Assembly (NCBI GenBank): GCA_012517475.1
Contig: JAAYUV010000105.1
Location: 36,043 to 100,042, forward strand
DNA: 64,000 nt
DNA from: Peptococcaceae bacterium
Lineage (GTDB): Bacteria; Bacillota; Desulfitobacteriia; Desulfitobacteriales; Syntrophobotulaceae
Direction: 5' to 3'
In this document: one piece after another, positions 44,009 to 50,656 of the stretch
Layout: the number at the start of each line of letters is the position of its first letter
Position numbering within the stretch: the stretch's first letter is position 1
The notes under the pieces: generated by a model
The model's input: the letters and a program-made list of their open reading frames with translations, nothing else
What the model was told of the DNA's origin: nothing
The model's database searches: none
Made by a program: the position numbers and the translations under genes

Positions 44009-44177
44009 AATATAAAACTCCTTTCATTCACGGCAAAAATTCACTTTCCAATATCTCAAAAAAGTCGAAAAATCCAAATTGACGTAACCTCCTCTAAGGA
44101 CAACATATCTTATTTAAATTATGTAACTGTACTAAATTTTGTTATTTATTATCTTGGAAAAAATAAACAAGCTTGTA

Positions 44178-44204
44178 ACACTTTTGAAACTTGTACATAT
44201 CCTA
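44178..44204 (+). promoter_or_regulatory. Sigma-K-like promoter
   Basis: AC at 44178-44179, 16-base spacer, CATATCCTA at 44196-44204. It lies about 80 bases upstream of family A copy 5. The leader also has ACCAC-ACTT-GTGGT at about 44249-44262. Confidence 0.5.
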
Positions 44205-44286
44205 AATTAGAAATAAATGGTAACCCCGATTTTCTTATCTTATATCACCACACTTGTGGTAAATCAAACGAGAGGGGATTAACCAT

Positions 44287-44544
44287 ATGTTATTTAGGTC
44301 ATCAAACAGATTATCTTTATGTCCTATTCCCTTAATTGTAGCCTTATTTAACTCTTATCAAATTGGTGCACGTTTGGGAATAGGTGTGGATTCGAGCTTC
44401 TGGGTTGGCAACTTTGGAGGAATACAAGACGGAGTTGCAATATTGACCGATGCTCAACTGTTCGCCAACATGGGAAAACCCATCGATGAAAAACGACCGC
44501 TAGTCCGAATCCCAATCAGGCTTATTACGTTTGTTGCCCAATAA
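44287..44544 (+). CDS. Family A small protein, copy 5
   Basis: An 85-residue member separated from the others by 6 kb. The core is kept (S-S-F-W-V-G-N-F-G-G, D-G-V-A-I-L-T-D-A-Q-L-F, I-P-I-R-L-I-T-F-V), but charge and length vary in the loop after A-Q-L-F, and it ends V-A-Q instead of V-V. The site GAGAGGGGATTAACC precedes the ATG and can pair with ATGGTAACCCC upstream. Confidence 0.65.
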   Translation: MLFRSSNRLSLCPIPLIVALFNSYQIGARLGIGVDSSFWVGNFGGIQDGVAILTDAQLFANMGKPIDEKRPLVRIPIRLITFVAQ

Positions 44545-44552
44545 TATTTTAG

Positions 44553-44579
44553 AAAGGGTAGGATTCTATCCTGCCCTTA
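44553..44579 (+). terminator. Terminator after family A copy 5
   Basis: AAGGGTAGGA-TTC-TATCCTGCCCTT hairpin, followed by ATTCTTT. Confidence 0.65.
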
Positions 44580-44631
44580 TTCTTTCCCTTACTCCCTGTT
44601 CCATCAAAGAACTATAAAGGTGGTGAAACTT

Positions 44632-44823
44632 ATGGAAAAAGATTCTCAACGTACCAGAGATATCGTAGTCATCACAGAGTTGGCAGCTATTATCGGATTA
44701 TTGTCAGTTCCTATTATCGATGAATATTTTGGAGAATATCTAAAGAAATTTATCAAAGAATTTAGCAAGAACAATGGGAAAAACGGACAAAATAATAATA
44801 ACTCTGGGAGTTCTATATGGTAA
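44632..44823 (+). CDS. Family B small membrane protein, copy 4
   Basis: A 63-residue protein: V-V-I-T-E-L-A-A-I-I-G-L-L, one membrane helix, amphipathic K-rich middle (E-Y-L-K-K-F-I-K-E-F), Asn/Gly-rich end finishing S-S-I-W. The ATG at 44632 follows AAAGGTGGTG. It lies next to family A copy 5, as family B copy 1 lies next to family A copy 4: the two families occur as neighbours at both places. Confidence 0.55.
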   Translation: MEKDSQRTRDIVVITELAAIIGLLSVPIIDEYFGEYLKKFIKEFSKNNGKNGQNNNNSGSSIW

Positions 44824-45157
44824 TAGAGTAGAGAAAAAATTTTCCATGGATTCCTCCGGGTAGAAGGGCTGCGCAATTTGCAGCCCTTGCCCCGACAGAA
44901 CCAGACGTACGGATTTCCTGCAGGGGTTTTTCAAAAATTAATTCACTATCTGAACCCCGGGCGGGTTCTTCCTTTATTATAATAAAATTCTCTATGCGAG
45001 AGGTAATGATACCTCGTACATAAAAATTAAGGAAAGGATGTTTCCCTTCCTTAAAAATTTTTACGCTCATCTTTTGCCTATAATATTCCGGAAAAATAGG
45101 AATCCAAATTTTGTCCATTTTGGATACCAAATAAAGGCTCAAATCAGAATTGTTTTG

Positions 45158-45166
45158 CATAAGCTA
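45158..45166 (+). promoter_or_regulatory. Sigma-K-like -10 element
   Basis: CATAAGCTA fits CATANNNTA, 38 bases upstream of the tiny gene at 45204. No clear AC at the right distance, so weaker than the others. Confidence 0.35.
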
Positions 45167-45203
45167 TGACTGGATATATTTTCCAAGAAAGGGGGCTCTT
45201 TAA

Positions 45204-45323
45204 ATGGCAATTGGCGCTTTTGACGGCGGTGTAGATGGATTTCCTAAAAACAGATGTTTTTGTGGTATTGCAATTGTTGTTGTTATCATTCTTCTGTTGA
45301 TTGCATTGGGTATCGTTTTCTAA
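45204..45323 (+). CDS. Tiny hydrophobic peptide (cassette gene 1)
   Basis: A 39-residue peptide after AAAGGGGGCTCTTTAA. Residues 1-20 are Gly/Phe/Cys-rich (G-G-V-D-G-F and C-F-C); residues 21-39 are one membrane segment, G-I-A-I-V-V-V-I-I-L-L-L-I-A-L-G-I-V-F. The same 19 residues occur in the peptide at 59842-59925. The plan resembles YjcZ-type sporulation peptides. It is followed by a second hydrophobic gene in the same order as at 59.7-59.9 kb. Confidence 0.65.
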   Translation: MAIGAFDGGVDGFPKNRCFCGIAIVVVIILLLIALGIVF

Positions 45324-45401
45324 ATTCCGATAGGAATATTCGAAAGGAGGAAAAATTTTTATGTTTGGTGGAGGTTGTTGCTGCAGAAAGCATATCTGAC
45401 A

Positions 45402-45500
45402 ATGGGATACCCCATGATGGGATATGCCGGCCGTGGTGCGGGAGCTGCTATTATTGCAATCGCCATTTTAATTCTTATTGCGTTAGCTGTGATTTTTTAA
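45402..45500 (+). CDS. YjcZ-like sporulation peptide (cassette gene 2)
   Basis: A 32-residue peptide: Gly/Tyr/Met-rich start (G-Y-P-M-M-G-Y-A-G-R-G) and a hydrophobic end A-G-A-A-I-I-A-I-A-I-L-I-L-I. A strong site (AAAGGAGG at about 45341-45348) belongs to an ATG at 45361, which reads M-F-G-G-G-C-C-C-R-K-H-I then stops in another frame. So either the gene once started at 45361 and has a frameshift, or the 12-codon frame is a leader. A paralogue lies at 59700-59807. Confidence 0.55.
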   Translation: MGYPMMGYAGRGAGAAIIAIAILILIALAVIF

Positions 45501-45562
45501 TTTAGTATTTGAATGCTAATAAGTATTCTTCTGTTAAAGTATTATTGAAATTTGACTAAACG

Positions 45563-45629
45563 AAGACCTCCGCTTTGAATGGAGATGTGCAATCTAAGGA
45601 AGCACCCGCCCCAATCTAAAGGAGGTCTT
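45563..45629 (+). promoter_or_regulatory. Leader with sequestered ribosome binding site
   Basis: AAGACCTCC (45563-45571) and GGAGGTCTT (45621-45629) are perfect inverted repeats that trap the GGAGG of the short frame at 45634. The sequence ATCTAAAGGAGG is the same as in the leaders of family A copies 3 and 4. Confidence 0.55.
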
Positions 45630-45633
45630 TACG

Positions 45634-45699
45634 ATGATACTTACTGAAAATGAAAAGACTTTGCAAGTCAAATTAATTGTTGGTCTTATAAAACTATGA
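45634..45699 (+). CDS. Short ORF behind structured leader
   Basis: A 21-codon frame, M-I-L-T-E-N-E-K-T-L-Q-V-K-L-I-V-G-L-I-K-L. It has an excellent but sequestered ribosome binding site. It could be a true micropeptide, a truncated gene, or a leader peptide for the gene at 45780. No family recognised. Confidence 0.35.
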   Translation: MILTENEKTLQVKLIVGLIKL

Positions 45700-45779
45700 A
45701 CCAACCTAAGACAAGCAGCATATTATAAATCAGACAAGTCTAGAAAGACATCAAGATATTATGAAAGGGGATTTTTTCT

Positions 45780-45890
45780 ATGCCTGATAAAGCAAAAGAG
45801 GAACAATCCGTTTTTGTCCGAAGAGCGATCATAGTTACTGGTATTATTGCTGCGGTTATTGCTATACGATTTAAAGGAAAGTCAGAATAA
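45780..45890 (+). CDS. Small single-pass membrane peptide
   Basis: A 36-residue peptide after GAAAGGGG: charged N-terminus (P-D-K-A-K-E-E-Q), one helix (A-I-I-V-T-G-I-I-A-A-V-I-A-I), basic end. The hairpin CCACTAA / TTAGTGG follows at about 45900-45921. Unknown family; same size class as the other peptides of this locus. Confidence 0.5.
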   Translation: MPDKAKEEQSVFVRRAIIVTGIIAAVIAIRFKGKSE

Positions 45891-45941
45891 TATTATTAGC
45901 CACTAATCATTCCCTTAGTGGTTTGTAGTCCGAAAAAGGAA

Positions 45942-46106
45942 GGGGCTGTTGCAAAACTCCTAAGAAGGTTTCCATAATGTATAGCCGCTCTCGGCAGATT
46001 GCGCCATCCGTGGCGCAAACAGCCGCGCTCCGCATCGCGTTACGCATGCGTAATGCGCTTGACGCTGTCTATACATTACGGAAACTAGTCGTTTTGCAAC
46101 AGCCCC
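45942..46106. mobile_element. 165-bp palindromic MITE-like element
   Basis: Perfect 16-bp terminal inverted repeats (GGGGCTGTTGCAAAAC and its complement), then a second pair TTTCC-A-TAATGTATAG / CTATACATTAC-GGAAA (one mismatch). The core holds TTGCGCCA-TCCG-TGGCGCAA and the palindrome TTACGCATGCGTAA. It has no coding capacity. It looks like a non-autonomous insertion whose ends resemble those of transposases' IS elements; the parent family is not assigned and no clear target duplication is visible. Confidence 0.7.
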
Positions 46107-46232
46107 TTTCGTCCTGATAGCAGGTATTTTTTTTAAAACATTCGGATTCTGTCAGATACGGAAATAAACCTTCCTCTTATAAAAAGGCCCATTCTTCAAG
46201 GCCTATATATTTCTTTAAAAGGGGGAACCGGC

Positions 46233-46703
46233 ATGCTTTTATTTAAAAATAAATGCTATCATACCTTAGATACGAACTTGTATCCGCAATATCCGATAAA
46301 TTGCTTTATTCCTACTGGAAGCCGTAATACCTTTCATTCAGTATTAGACTTTATCTTCAAAAACCAAAATCCAATCATGCAATCCGCAATTAACAATATT
46401 TTTAATAGCACCGCCCAGGCCTTCCAAACTGTGATTAACACTGCCCTGGCAAACTCAGGAATAAATTTGGCTCTCATAAGCACCAAGCAAAACTCGCAGT
46501 CGGAAACAAGTTCGGTTCAATCAAGCAAAAACCAAAATGAGCATTCGGAAAAAGAAAGTGGCACAGAACAAAAATCTAATTCTGAGAGTAAGAACCAAAA
46601 CTTAAAGTCGAAAATCATTTCTTTTTTTCAGAATGGACGTCAGAAGAGTGATACTTCACAGAAGTCAAATCAGAAAGATAGTAAGCAAAAGAAGAACAAG
46701 TAA
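46233..46703 (+). CDS. Hydrophilic Ser/Gln/Asn/Lys-rich protein
   Basis: A 156-residue protein after AAAAGGGGG. Residues 1-80 include a Cys- and aromatic-rich start and a hydrophobic middle (A-I-N-N-I-F-N-S-T-A-Q-A-F). Residues 85-156 are highly polar (repeated Q/S/N/K/E) with one short basic-hydrophobic patch (K-S-K-I-I-S-F-F-Q). Low-complexity polar proteins are typical of spore coats. No family recognised. A terminator follows. Confidence 0.5.
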   Translation: MLLFKNKCYHTLDTNLYPQYPINCFIPTGSRNTFHSVLDFIFKNQNPIMQSAINNIFNSTAQAFQTVINTALANSGINLALISTKQNSQSETSSVQSSKNQNEHSEKESGTEQKSNSESKNQNLKSKIISFFQNGRQKSDTSQKSNQKDSKQKKNK

Positions 46704-47017
46704 TAATTGTAACTGTTATTACCTTCCTGTAGGGAAAAAGCTTACTTTCTCTACAGGGTCTTTTTTTGTGATATGTCTTATAATTTCCTTGTGCATATTT
46801 AACTAAATAGGCAAATAATGACCGGTTCTTACTCCAAAAGTACGGTCATTCTTCTTATGTCGTAGGCTATAAGGGCATAAAGCCATTTTTGGCTCTTTAG
46901 ATGGAATATATTCTAATGTGAACTTTTGCCCATAGCCGCATTGACATTCATCGGCAGTTGGATCACAATCCCAATCTGTTACTTGAGTAAATTGTTAAAT
47001 GAGAAATTTTTCTAGTC
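46704..47017. other. Intergenic stretch with a possible zinc-ribbon fragment
   Basis: After the terminator at 46736-46777, the minus strand from about 46990 to 46805 reads C-D-P-T-A-D-E-C-Q-C-G-Y-G-Q-K-F, a Cys-rich stretch of about 60 codons with no start or ribosome binding site. It may be a gene remnant. Confidence 0.3.
46736..46777 (+). terminator. Rho-independent terminator
   Basis: CCTGTAG ... CTACAGG stem with inner A/T pairing, followed by GTCTTTTTTTGTG. Confidence 0.8.
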
Positions 47018-47848
47018 CTACATGTTTTCTTCTTTACTCAAAGTCTGATAGCGATGTTGTAGCTGTTCTATCTTATCCTCCAGTACGTCGTGAATAATGG
47101 AATGTTTTAGATTAAGCAGATATATCTTAGTTTTTTTTATGAGCAGATTAGGATCCTCCTGTTCTTGTTCTAACAAGATATTATGAGATAACATATACTG
47201 TATAAGTTCCTTTATTTCCGGTAAGGTCCTTCCTAATTCTTTACTCAGGGATACTCGTGCTTTGGTAGATGCAACATAAGGAAGTCTTAACTGCATTTTC
47301 GCAATTACCTCAATGCCTTCTTTTAAATCGTTTGAAGGTATATACACTGGAGAATCTTTCTGTGTCAAACTGCCAAAGACATCAAAATTATCGCAATAGG
47401 GGAGAAGGGTGTGATGAATTTTATTTTTAACTCCTACTATTCTTACTGCTTTTCCCAATGCAAGGATTCTTTTGACCAGTGGGAAAAAATCTCCATCACA
47501 TGTAAACAGGAAGACAATATCCACAGCTGAAGGCCTGGTCAAGAGTATCTCCTGTGCATCCAGCATTAGTTCTGAATCTGCGGCATTAGGTCGTAATTCA
47601 GTGTTGGCTATATTGTTCTTACCATATATATGCCGTGTGAAAACTCCCTTCTTTTCAAAAGAAGACTGGGTTCTCCAAAATTCTTCCTTATCAAAATTTG
47701 CATATAAATATACTGCTTGTAAGTCAGTCCCGACATATTCCGTATAGTTTCTGATAAGCTCAATAAGCTCCTCCGGTTGTATCCTGTAGCCCATATCTGT
47801 AATGCTGACATAAATATTTTCATAATCTATAAATGCTATGCTCTTCAT
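47018..47848 (-). CDS. NYN-domain (LabA/DUF88-like) protein, copy 2
   Basis: A 276-residue paralogue of the protein at 35267-36106, alike over the full length: F-I-D-Y-E-N near residue 6, A-A-D-S-E-L-M and F-T-C-D-G-D-F for the acidic site, and the same C-terminal S-T-K-A-R-V-S-L-S-K block. One changed residue is Cys in place of Gly before the D-G-D motif. It points back toward copy 1; together they bracket the small-protein locus. Its promoter shares TCTTGTCC-N8-CATATA with copy 1. Confidence 0.85.
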   Translation of the reverse strand: MKSIAFIDYENIYVSITDMGYRIQPEELIELIRNYTEYVGTDLQAVYLYANFDKEEFWRTQSSFEKKGVFTRHIYGKNNIANTELRPNAADSELMLDAQEILLTRPSAVDIVFLFTCDGDFFPLVKRILALGKAVRIVGVKNKIHHTLLPYCDNFDVFGSLTQKDSPVYIPSNDLKEGIEVIAKMQLRLPYVASTKARVSLSKELGRTLPEIKELIQYMLSHNILLEQEQEDPNLLIKKTKIYLLNLKHSIIHDVLEDKIEQLQHRYQTLSKEENM

Positions 47849-47981
47849 CGGGCTTTCCTCCGTTTATCAATGGTTCTGCTAACAGTATATGAATAGATTG
47901 GACAAGAGTGACTAACCATGAAAATCAAAAGGAAATCTGAGAGCCGTACATATTTTATTTATCGTGAGGAAGGAGTAACAA

Positions 47982-48050
47982 ATGGAATTTAACCGAAAGA
48001 ATATTTCCTTAATAACGATTGACAAAGAAAAAGCATTAGAATATATTTAA
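47982..48050 (+). CDS. Possible micropeptide
   Basis: A 22-codon frame with a good site (GAGGAAGGAGTAACAA). The peptide is polar (N-R-K-N-I-S-L-I-T-I-D-K-E-K). Could be real or a fragment; no family. Confidence 0.25.
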   Translation: MEFNRKNISLITIDKEKALEYI

Positions 48051-48090
48051 AATGGTTTGAATTTCAAAGTTTTGTTGGTGTGGGTGTTCT

Positions 48091-48552
48091 ATGAATAATC
48101 TTTACGGTACATTGAATGAACTCCTGGTAAAATTATTTAATGATATTCTTCAAATTGAAGAACATTCTCTTAAAGATGACCGGTTCCAGGATCTGTCCAT
48201 TACCGAAATTCATGTCATCGAGGCAATTGGCATAGGGCAGGAAAGAAATATGTCTTCGGTAGCCCGTGATTTGGATATTACGATAGGGACCTTAACCATA
48301 GCCATAAACAATCTTCTCAGGAAGCAATACGTGAATCGCACCCGGAGTGATGAGGACCGCCGCATTGTACTGATTTCTTTAACAGAAAAAGGGGAGAGTG
48401 CTTATCGGCAGCATTCTCAATTTCATGATGAAATGATTAAAACCACGATTTCGAAACTCTCCGAGGATGAAATGAAGGTTTTGATTTCCGCACTAGAAAA
48501 CATAAATAGTTATTTTAAAGAGAAGTATAAACTCAAGAGGAAATATAAGTAA
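48091..48552 (+). CDS. MarR family transcriptional regulator
   Basis: A 153-residue winged-helix regulator: T-E-I-H-V-I-E-A-I-G, D-L-D-I-T-I-G-T-L-T and the wing R-S-D-E-D-R-R-I-V-L-I-S-L-T, as in MarR. It probably controls the DegV-family gene downstream or itself; no palindrome stands out. The ATG has only a weak ribosome binding site. Confidence 0.85.
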   Translation: MNNLYGTLNELLVKLFNDILQIEEHSLKDDRFQDLSITEIHVIEAIGIGQERNMSSVARDLDITIGTLTIAINNLLRKQYVNRTRSDEDRRIVLISLTEKGESAYRQHSQFHDEMIKTTISKLSEDEMKVLISALENINSYFKEKYKLKRKYK

Positions 48553-48665
48553 CTCCGGTAAAAATCCAAGGTCTAGATGCGGCTATATATTTTGAATATC
48601 AAATAGATAAATAGTCAAAATATTATCAAATCGCAATTTATGTATAGTTAATGGAGGAGAAGGGA

Positions 48666-49502
48666 ATGGCCATAAAGATTATTACCGACAGCACAAGTGA
48701 TTTGCCCGAGTATCTGCTGGAAGAACTGGACATCAGTATTGTTCCTTTAAAAGTGCTTTTTGGAGAAGAAGTATACCGTGATCGAATTGATTTATCAAAT
48801 CCCGAATTTTATGCAAAAATGTCCGGGCATAAGGAACTTCCGACTACCGCTCAGGTCAATCCGGGTGAATTTATTGAAGAATTCAGTAAGCATATTGATG
48901 GCGGCAATGAAATAATTGGTATATTTATCTCATCCAAACTCAGCGGTACTTTTAGTTCGGCAGTAATCGCTAAAGAGACTCTGGCAAAGGGCCAGATTTA
49001 CTTGATTGATTCCAAAAATGCCAGTTTTGGACTGGGATTAATGGTTATTGAAGCGGCAAGAATGGCAAAACAAGGGAAAACGGCGCAAGAGATCGTAGTT
49101 CGGTTGGAAAGCTTAATAGACAGTGTTCCTTTTTACGGAATCATTGATAATCTCGAAAATTTGAAAAAAGGCGGAAGACTTTCTTCGACCGGGGCTTTTG
49201 CCGGAAATTTATTGGGTATCAAACCCATTATCTCCCTGAAAGACGGTGCCGTGGTCATGGCCGGAAAGGCCAGAGGCTTAAAAAAAGCATATTCATGGGT
49301 GCTGGAAGACATCAAAAGCAAAAACTACGATTTGAACGGAAAATCCGTTGCCATCGCTCATGCCGCGGCAAAGGATGATCTTGCTGAATTTAAACAACTT
49401 ATTCTCAAAGAGTACAAACCGAAAGAAATCATCGAATTTGAGATCGGTGCCGTAATAGGGACTCATACAGGCGGGGGTTGTATCGGCATAAGCTGCTTTT
49501 AA
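48666..49502 (+). CDS. DegV family fatty-acid-binding protein
   Basis: A 278-residue DegV protein: I-T-D-S-T-S-D-L-P near residue 6, T-T-A-Q-V-N-P-G, and the end G-A-V-I-G-T-H-T-G-G-G-C-I-G. Members (FakB) bind fatty acids for the FakA kinase. The ATG at 48666 follows GGAGGAGAAGGG; an in-frame ATG at 48651 overlaps that site. Confidence 0.92.
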   Translation: MAIKIITDSTSDLPEYLLEELDISIVPLKVLFGEEVYRDRIDLSNPEFYAKMSGHKELPTTAQVNPGEFIEEFSKHIDGGNEIIGIFISSKLSGTFSSAVIAKETLAKGQIYLIDSKNASFGLGLMVIEAARMAKQGKTAQEIVVRLESLIDSVPFYGIIDNLENLKKGGRLSSTGAFAGNLLGIKPIISLKDGAVVMAGKARGLKKAYSWVLEDIKSKNYDLNGKSVAIAHAAAKDDLAEFKQLILKEYKPKEIIEFEIGAVIGTHTGGGCIGISCF

Positions 49503-49518
49503 ATGTTTTATTTTTTCA

Positions 49519-49554
49519 ATAAACAGAGGGGCCCAAAAAGCCCCTCTGTTTATT
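49519..49554. terminator. Bidirectional terminator
   Basis: Perfect 15-bp stem AATAAACAGAGGGGC / GCCCCTCTGTTTATT, seven-base loop, between convergent degV and lipoprotein genes; A/T runs on both sides. Confidence 0.9.
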
Positions 49555-49592
49555 ATTTCGCTTTTGCTCAATTTACTCGATTTACTCGATTA

Positions 49593-50111
49593 TCACATGC
49601 TGAGATTTACAATGTCCAGATTATTGACCAACCATTTGTTGTTATTGTTCACAATTTCTACCGTTCCCTGAAGATGATCAGCCTTTATTTCCTCAAATGA
49701 AAATCCATGCGTACTGGTACCTTTGTAATACATGTCCACTTTAATCTTGGCGCTCGTTGGGCTTGTTTGTTCATATCCTTCTATTTTCAGTGCTGTGAGT
49801 ATGGACATGTTTTGTTCCGAATAGTTTAATAAAATATCGCGCTGGATAAATTCATATAATTTATCCGTAACCAGCTGTTTGTTTTTTTGGAGACAGGTTT
49901 GTTTGTCATGTTTATAATCAAAATTATAAAAGGCATTTAAAAAATCCGAGACTGTTTGGTATTCCATCTCTTTTTGCGGCAGACCCGAGGCAATTTCCGC
50001 TGTGATATACACATTTTGCTTCGTGTCTTTTTTGTTCTCCGTTGGAGAAGCGCAACCCTGTATGATCAAAAGGATTATTACAAGTAAAAAAATTGCTTTC
50101 CTATTCTTCAT
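49593..50111 (-). CDS. Lipoprotein of unknown function
   Basis: A 172-residue protein with a lipobox I-Q-G-C near residue 20. The rest is a soluble alpha/beta domain with a D-F-L-N-A-F-Y-N-F-D segment and a beta-rich end (S-A-K-I-K-V-D-M-Y-Y), in the style of NTF2-like DUF lipoproteins. The ATG at 50111 follows GGAGGAGG. Function unknown. Confidence 0.65.
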   Translation of the reverse strand: MKNRKAIFLLVIILLIIQGCASPTENKKDTKQNVYITAEIASGLPQKEMEYQTVSDFLNAFYNFDYKHDKQTCLQKNKQLVTDKLYEFIQRDILLNYSEQNMSILTALKIEGYEQTSPTSAKIKVDMYYKGTSTHGFSFEEIKADHLQGTVEIVNNNNKWLVNNLDIVNLSM

Positions 50112-50260
50112 AAAATCCTCCTCCAGGAAATAACCATCGGATTTTCTCATCAACCGTTAAAGTATATTTTAAGATCTCAAATTAAATTTTAGATCACTAT
50201 AAATATGCTGACAAGAAAAATATGAGATGATATGAAACAAAATGATTCAAATAAAGGGAT

Positions 50261-50292
50261 TTGACACCTATATTTAGATATCGTAATATCTA
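50261..50292 (+). promoter_or_regulatory. Promoter and operator of the arsR-CoADR operon
   Basis: TTGACA at 50261-50266, 17-base spacer, TAATAT at 50284-50289. The palindrome TAGATAT-CGTA-ATATCTA (50275-50292) covers the -10 box, a classic position for ArsR autorepression. Confidence 0.75.
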
Positions 50293-50323
50293 GATATTAT
50301 AGCTCTTGGAAGGAGGAGTCTTG

Positions 50324-50617
50324 TTGCAAACTTTTGAAACAAATCCTGAATACTTCGAGAAAAAAGCGGAAATATTGAAGGCGCTGTCACATCCTGTGCG
50401 TTTATGTATTGTCAAATCTCTTCTGGAAGTAGGGGAGAGTAACGTCATGAATATGCAGAATTGCCTTAAAGTTCCCCAGTCAACAATTTCCCAATACCTC
50501 GCTGTTTTGAAATCGGCAGGAATTATCAAGGGGAGACGGGAAGGATCTGAAGTCTACTATTCTGTTCAAAACGATTATGTCAAAGATATTGTCAAAACAC
50601 TTTTTACTGGTGAGTAA
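50324..50617 (+). CDS. ArsR family repressor
   Basis: A 97-residue winged-helix protein: A-L-S-H-P-V-R-L near residues 20-27 and Q-S-T-I-S-Q-Y-L-A-V-L-K as recognition helix. The metal motif E-L-C-V-C-D is absent; only Cys28 and Cys47 remain, so a thiol or persulfide sensor, as in SqrR/BigR, is possible. It precedes a rhodanese-fused reductase by 39 bases. The TTG at 50324 lies seven bases after AGGAGG. Confidence 0.83.
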   Translation: MQTFETNPEYFEKKAEILKALSHPVRLCIVKSLLEVGESNVMNMQNCLKVPQSTISQYLAVLKSAGIIKGRREGSEVYYSVQNDYVKDIVKTLFTGE

Positions 50618-50656
50618 TTGAATTTTAAAAACTATTCCCTAAATAGGAGGTTAACC

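Noticed and set aside
45254..45505. An 83-codon Cys/Tyr-rich frame across the tiny hydrophobic genes
   Set aside because: It covers two better-supported genes in other frames and lacks a ribosome binding site.
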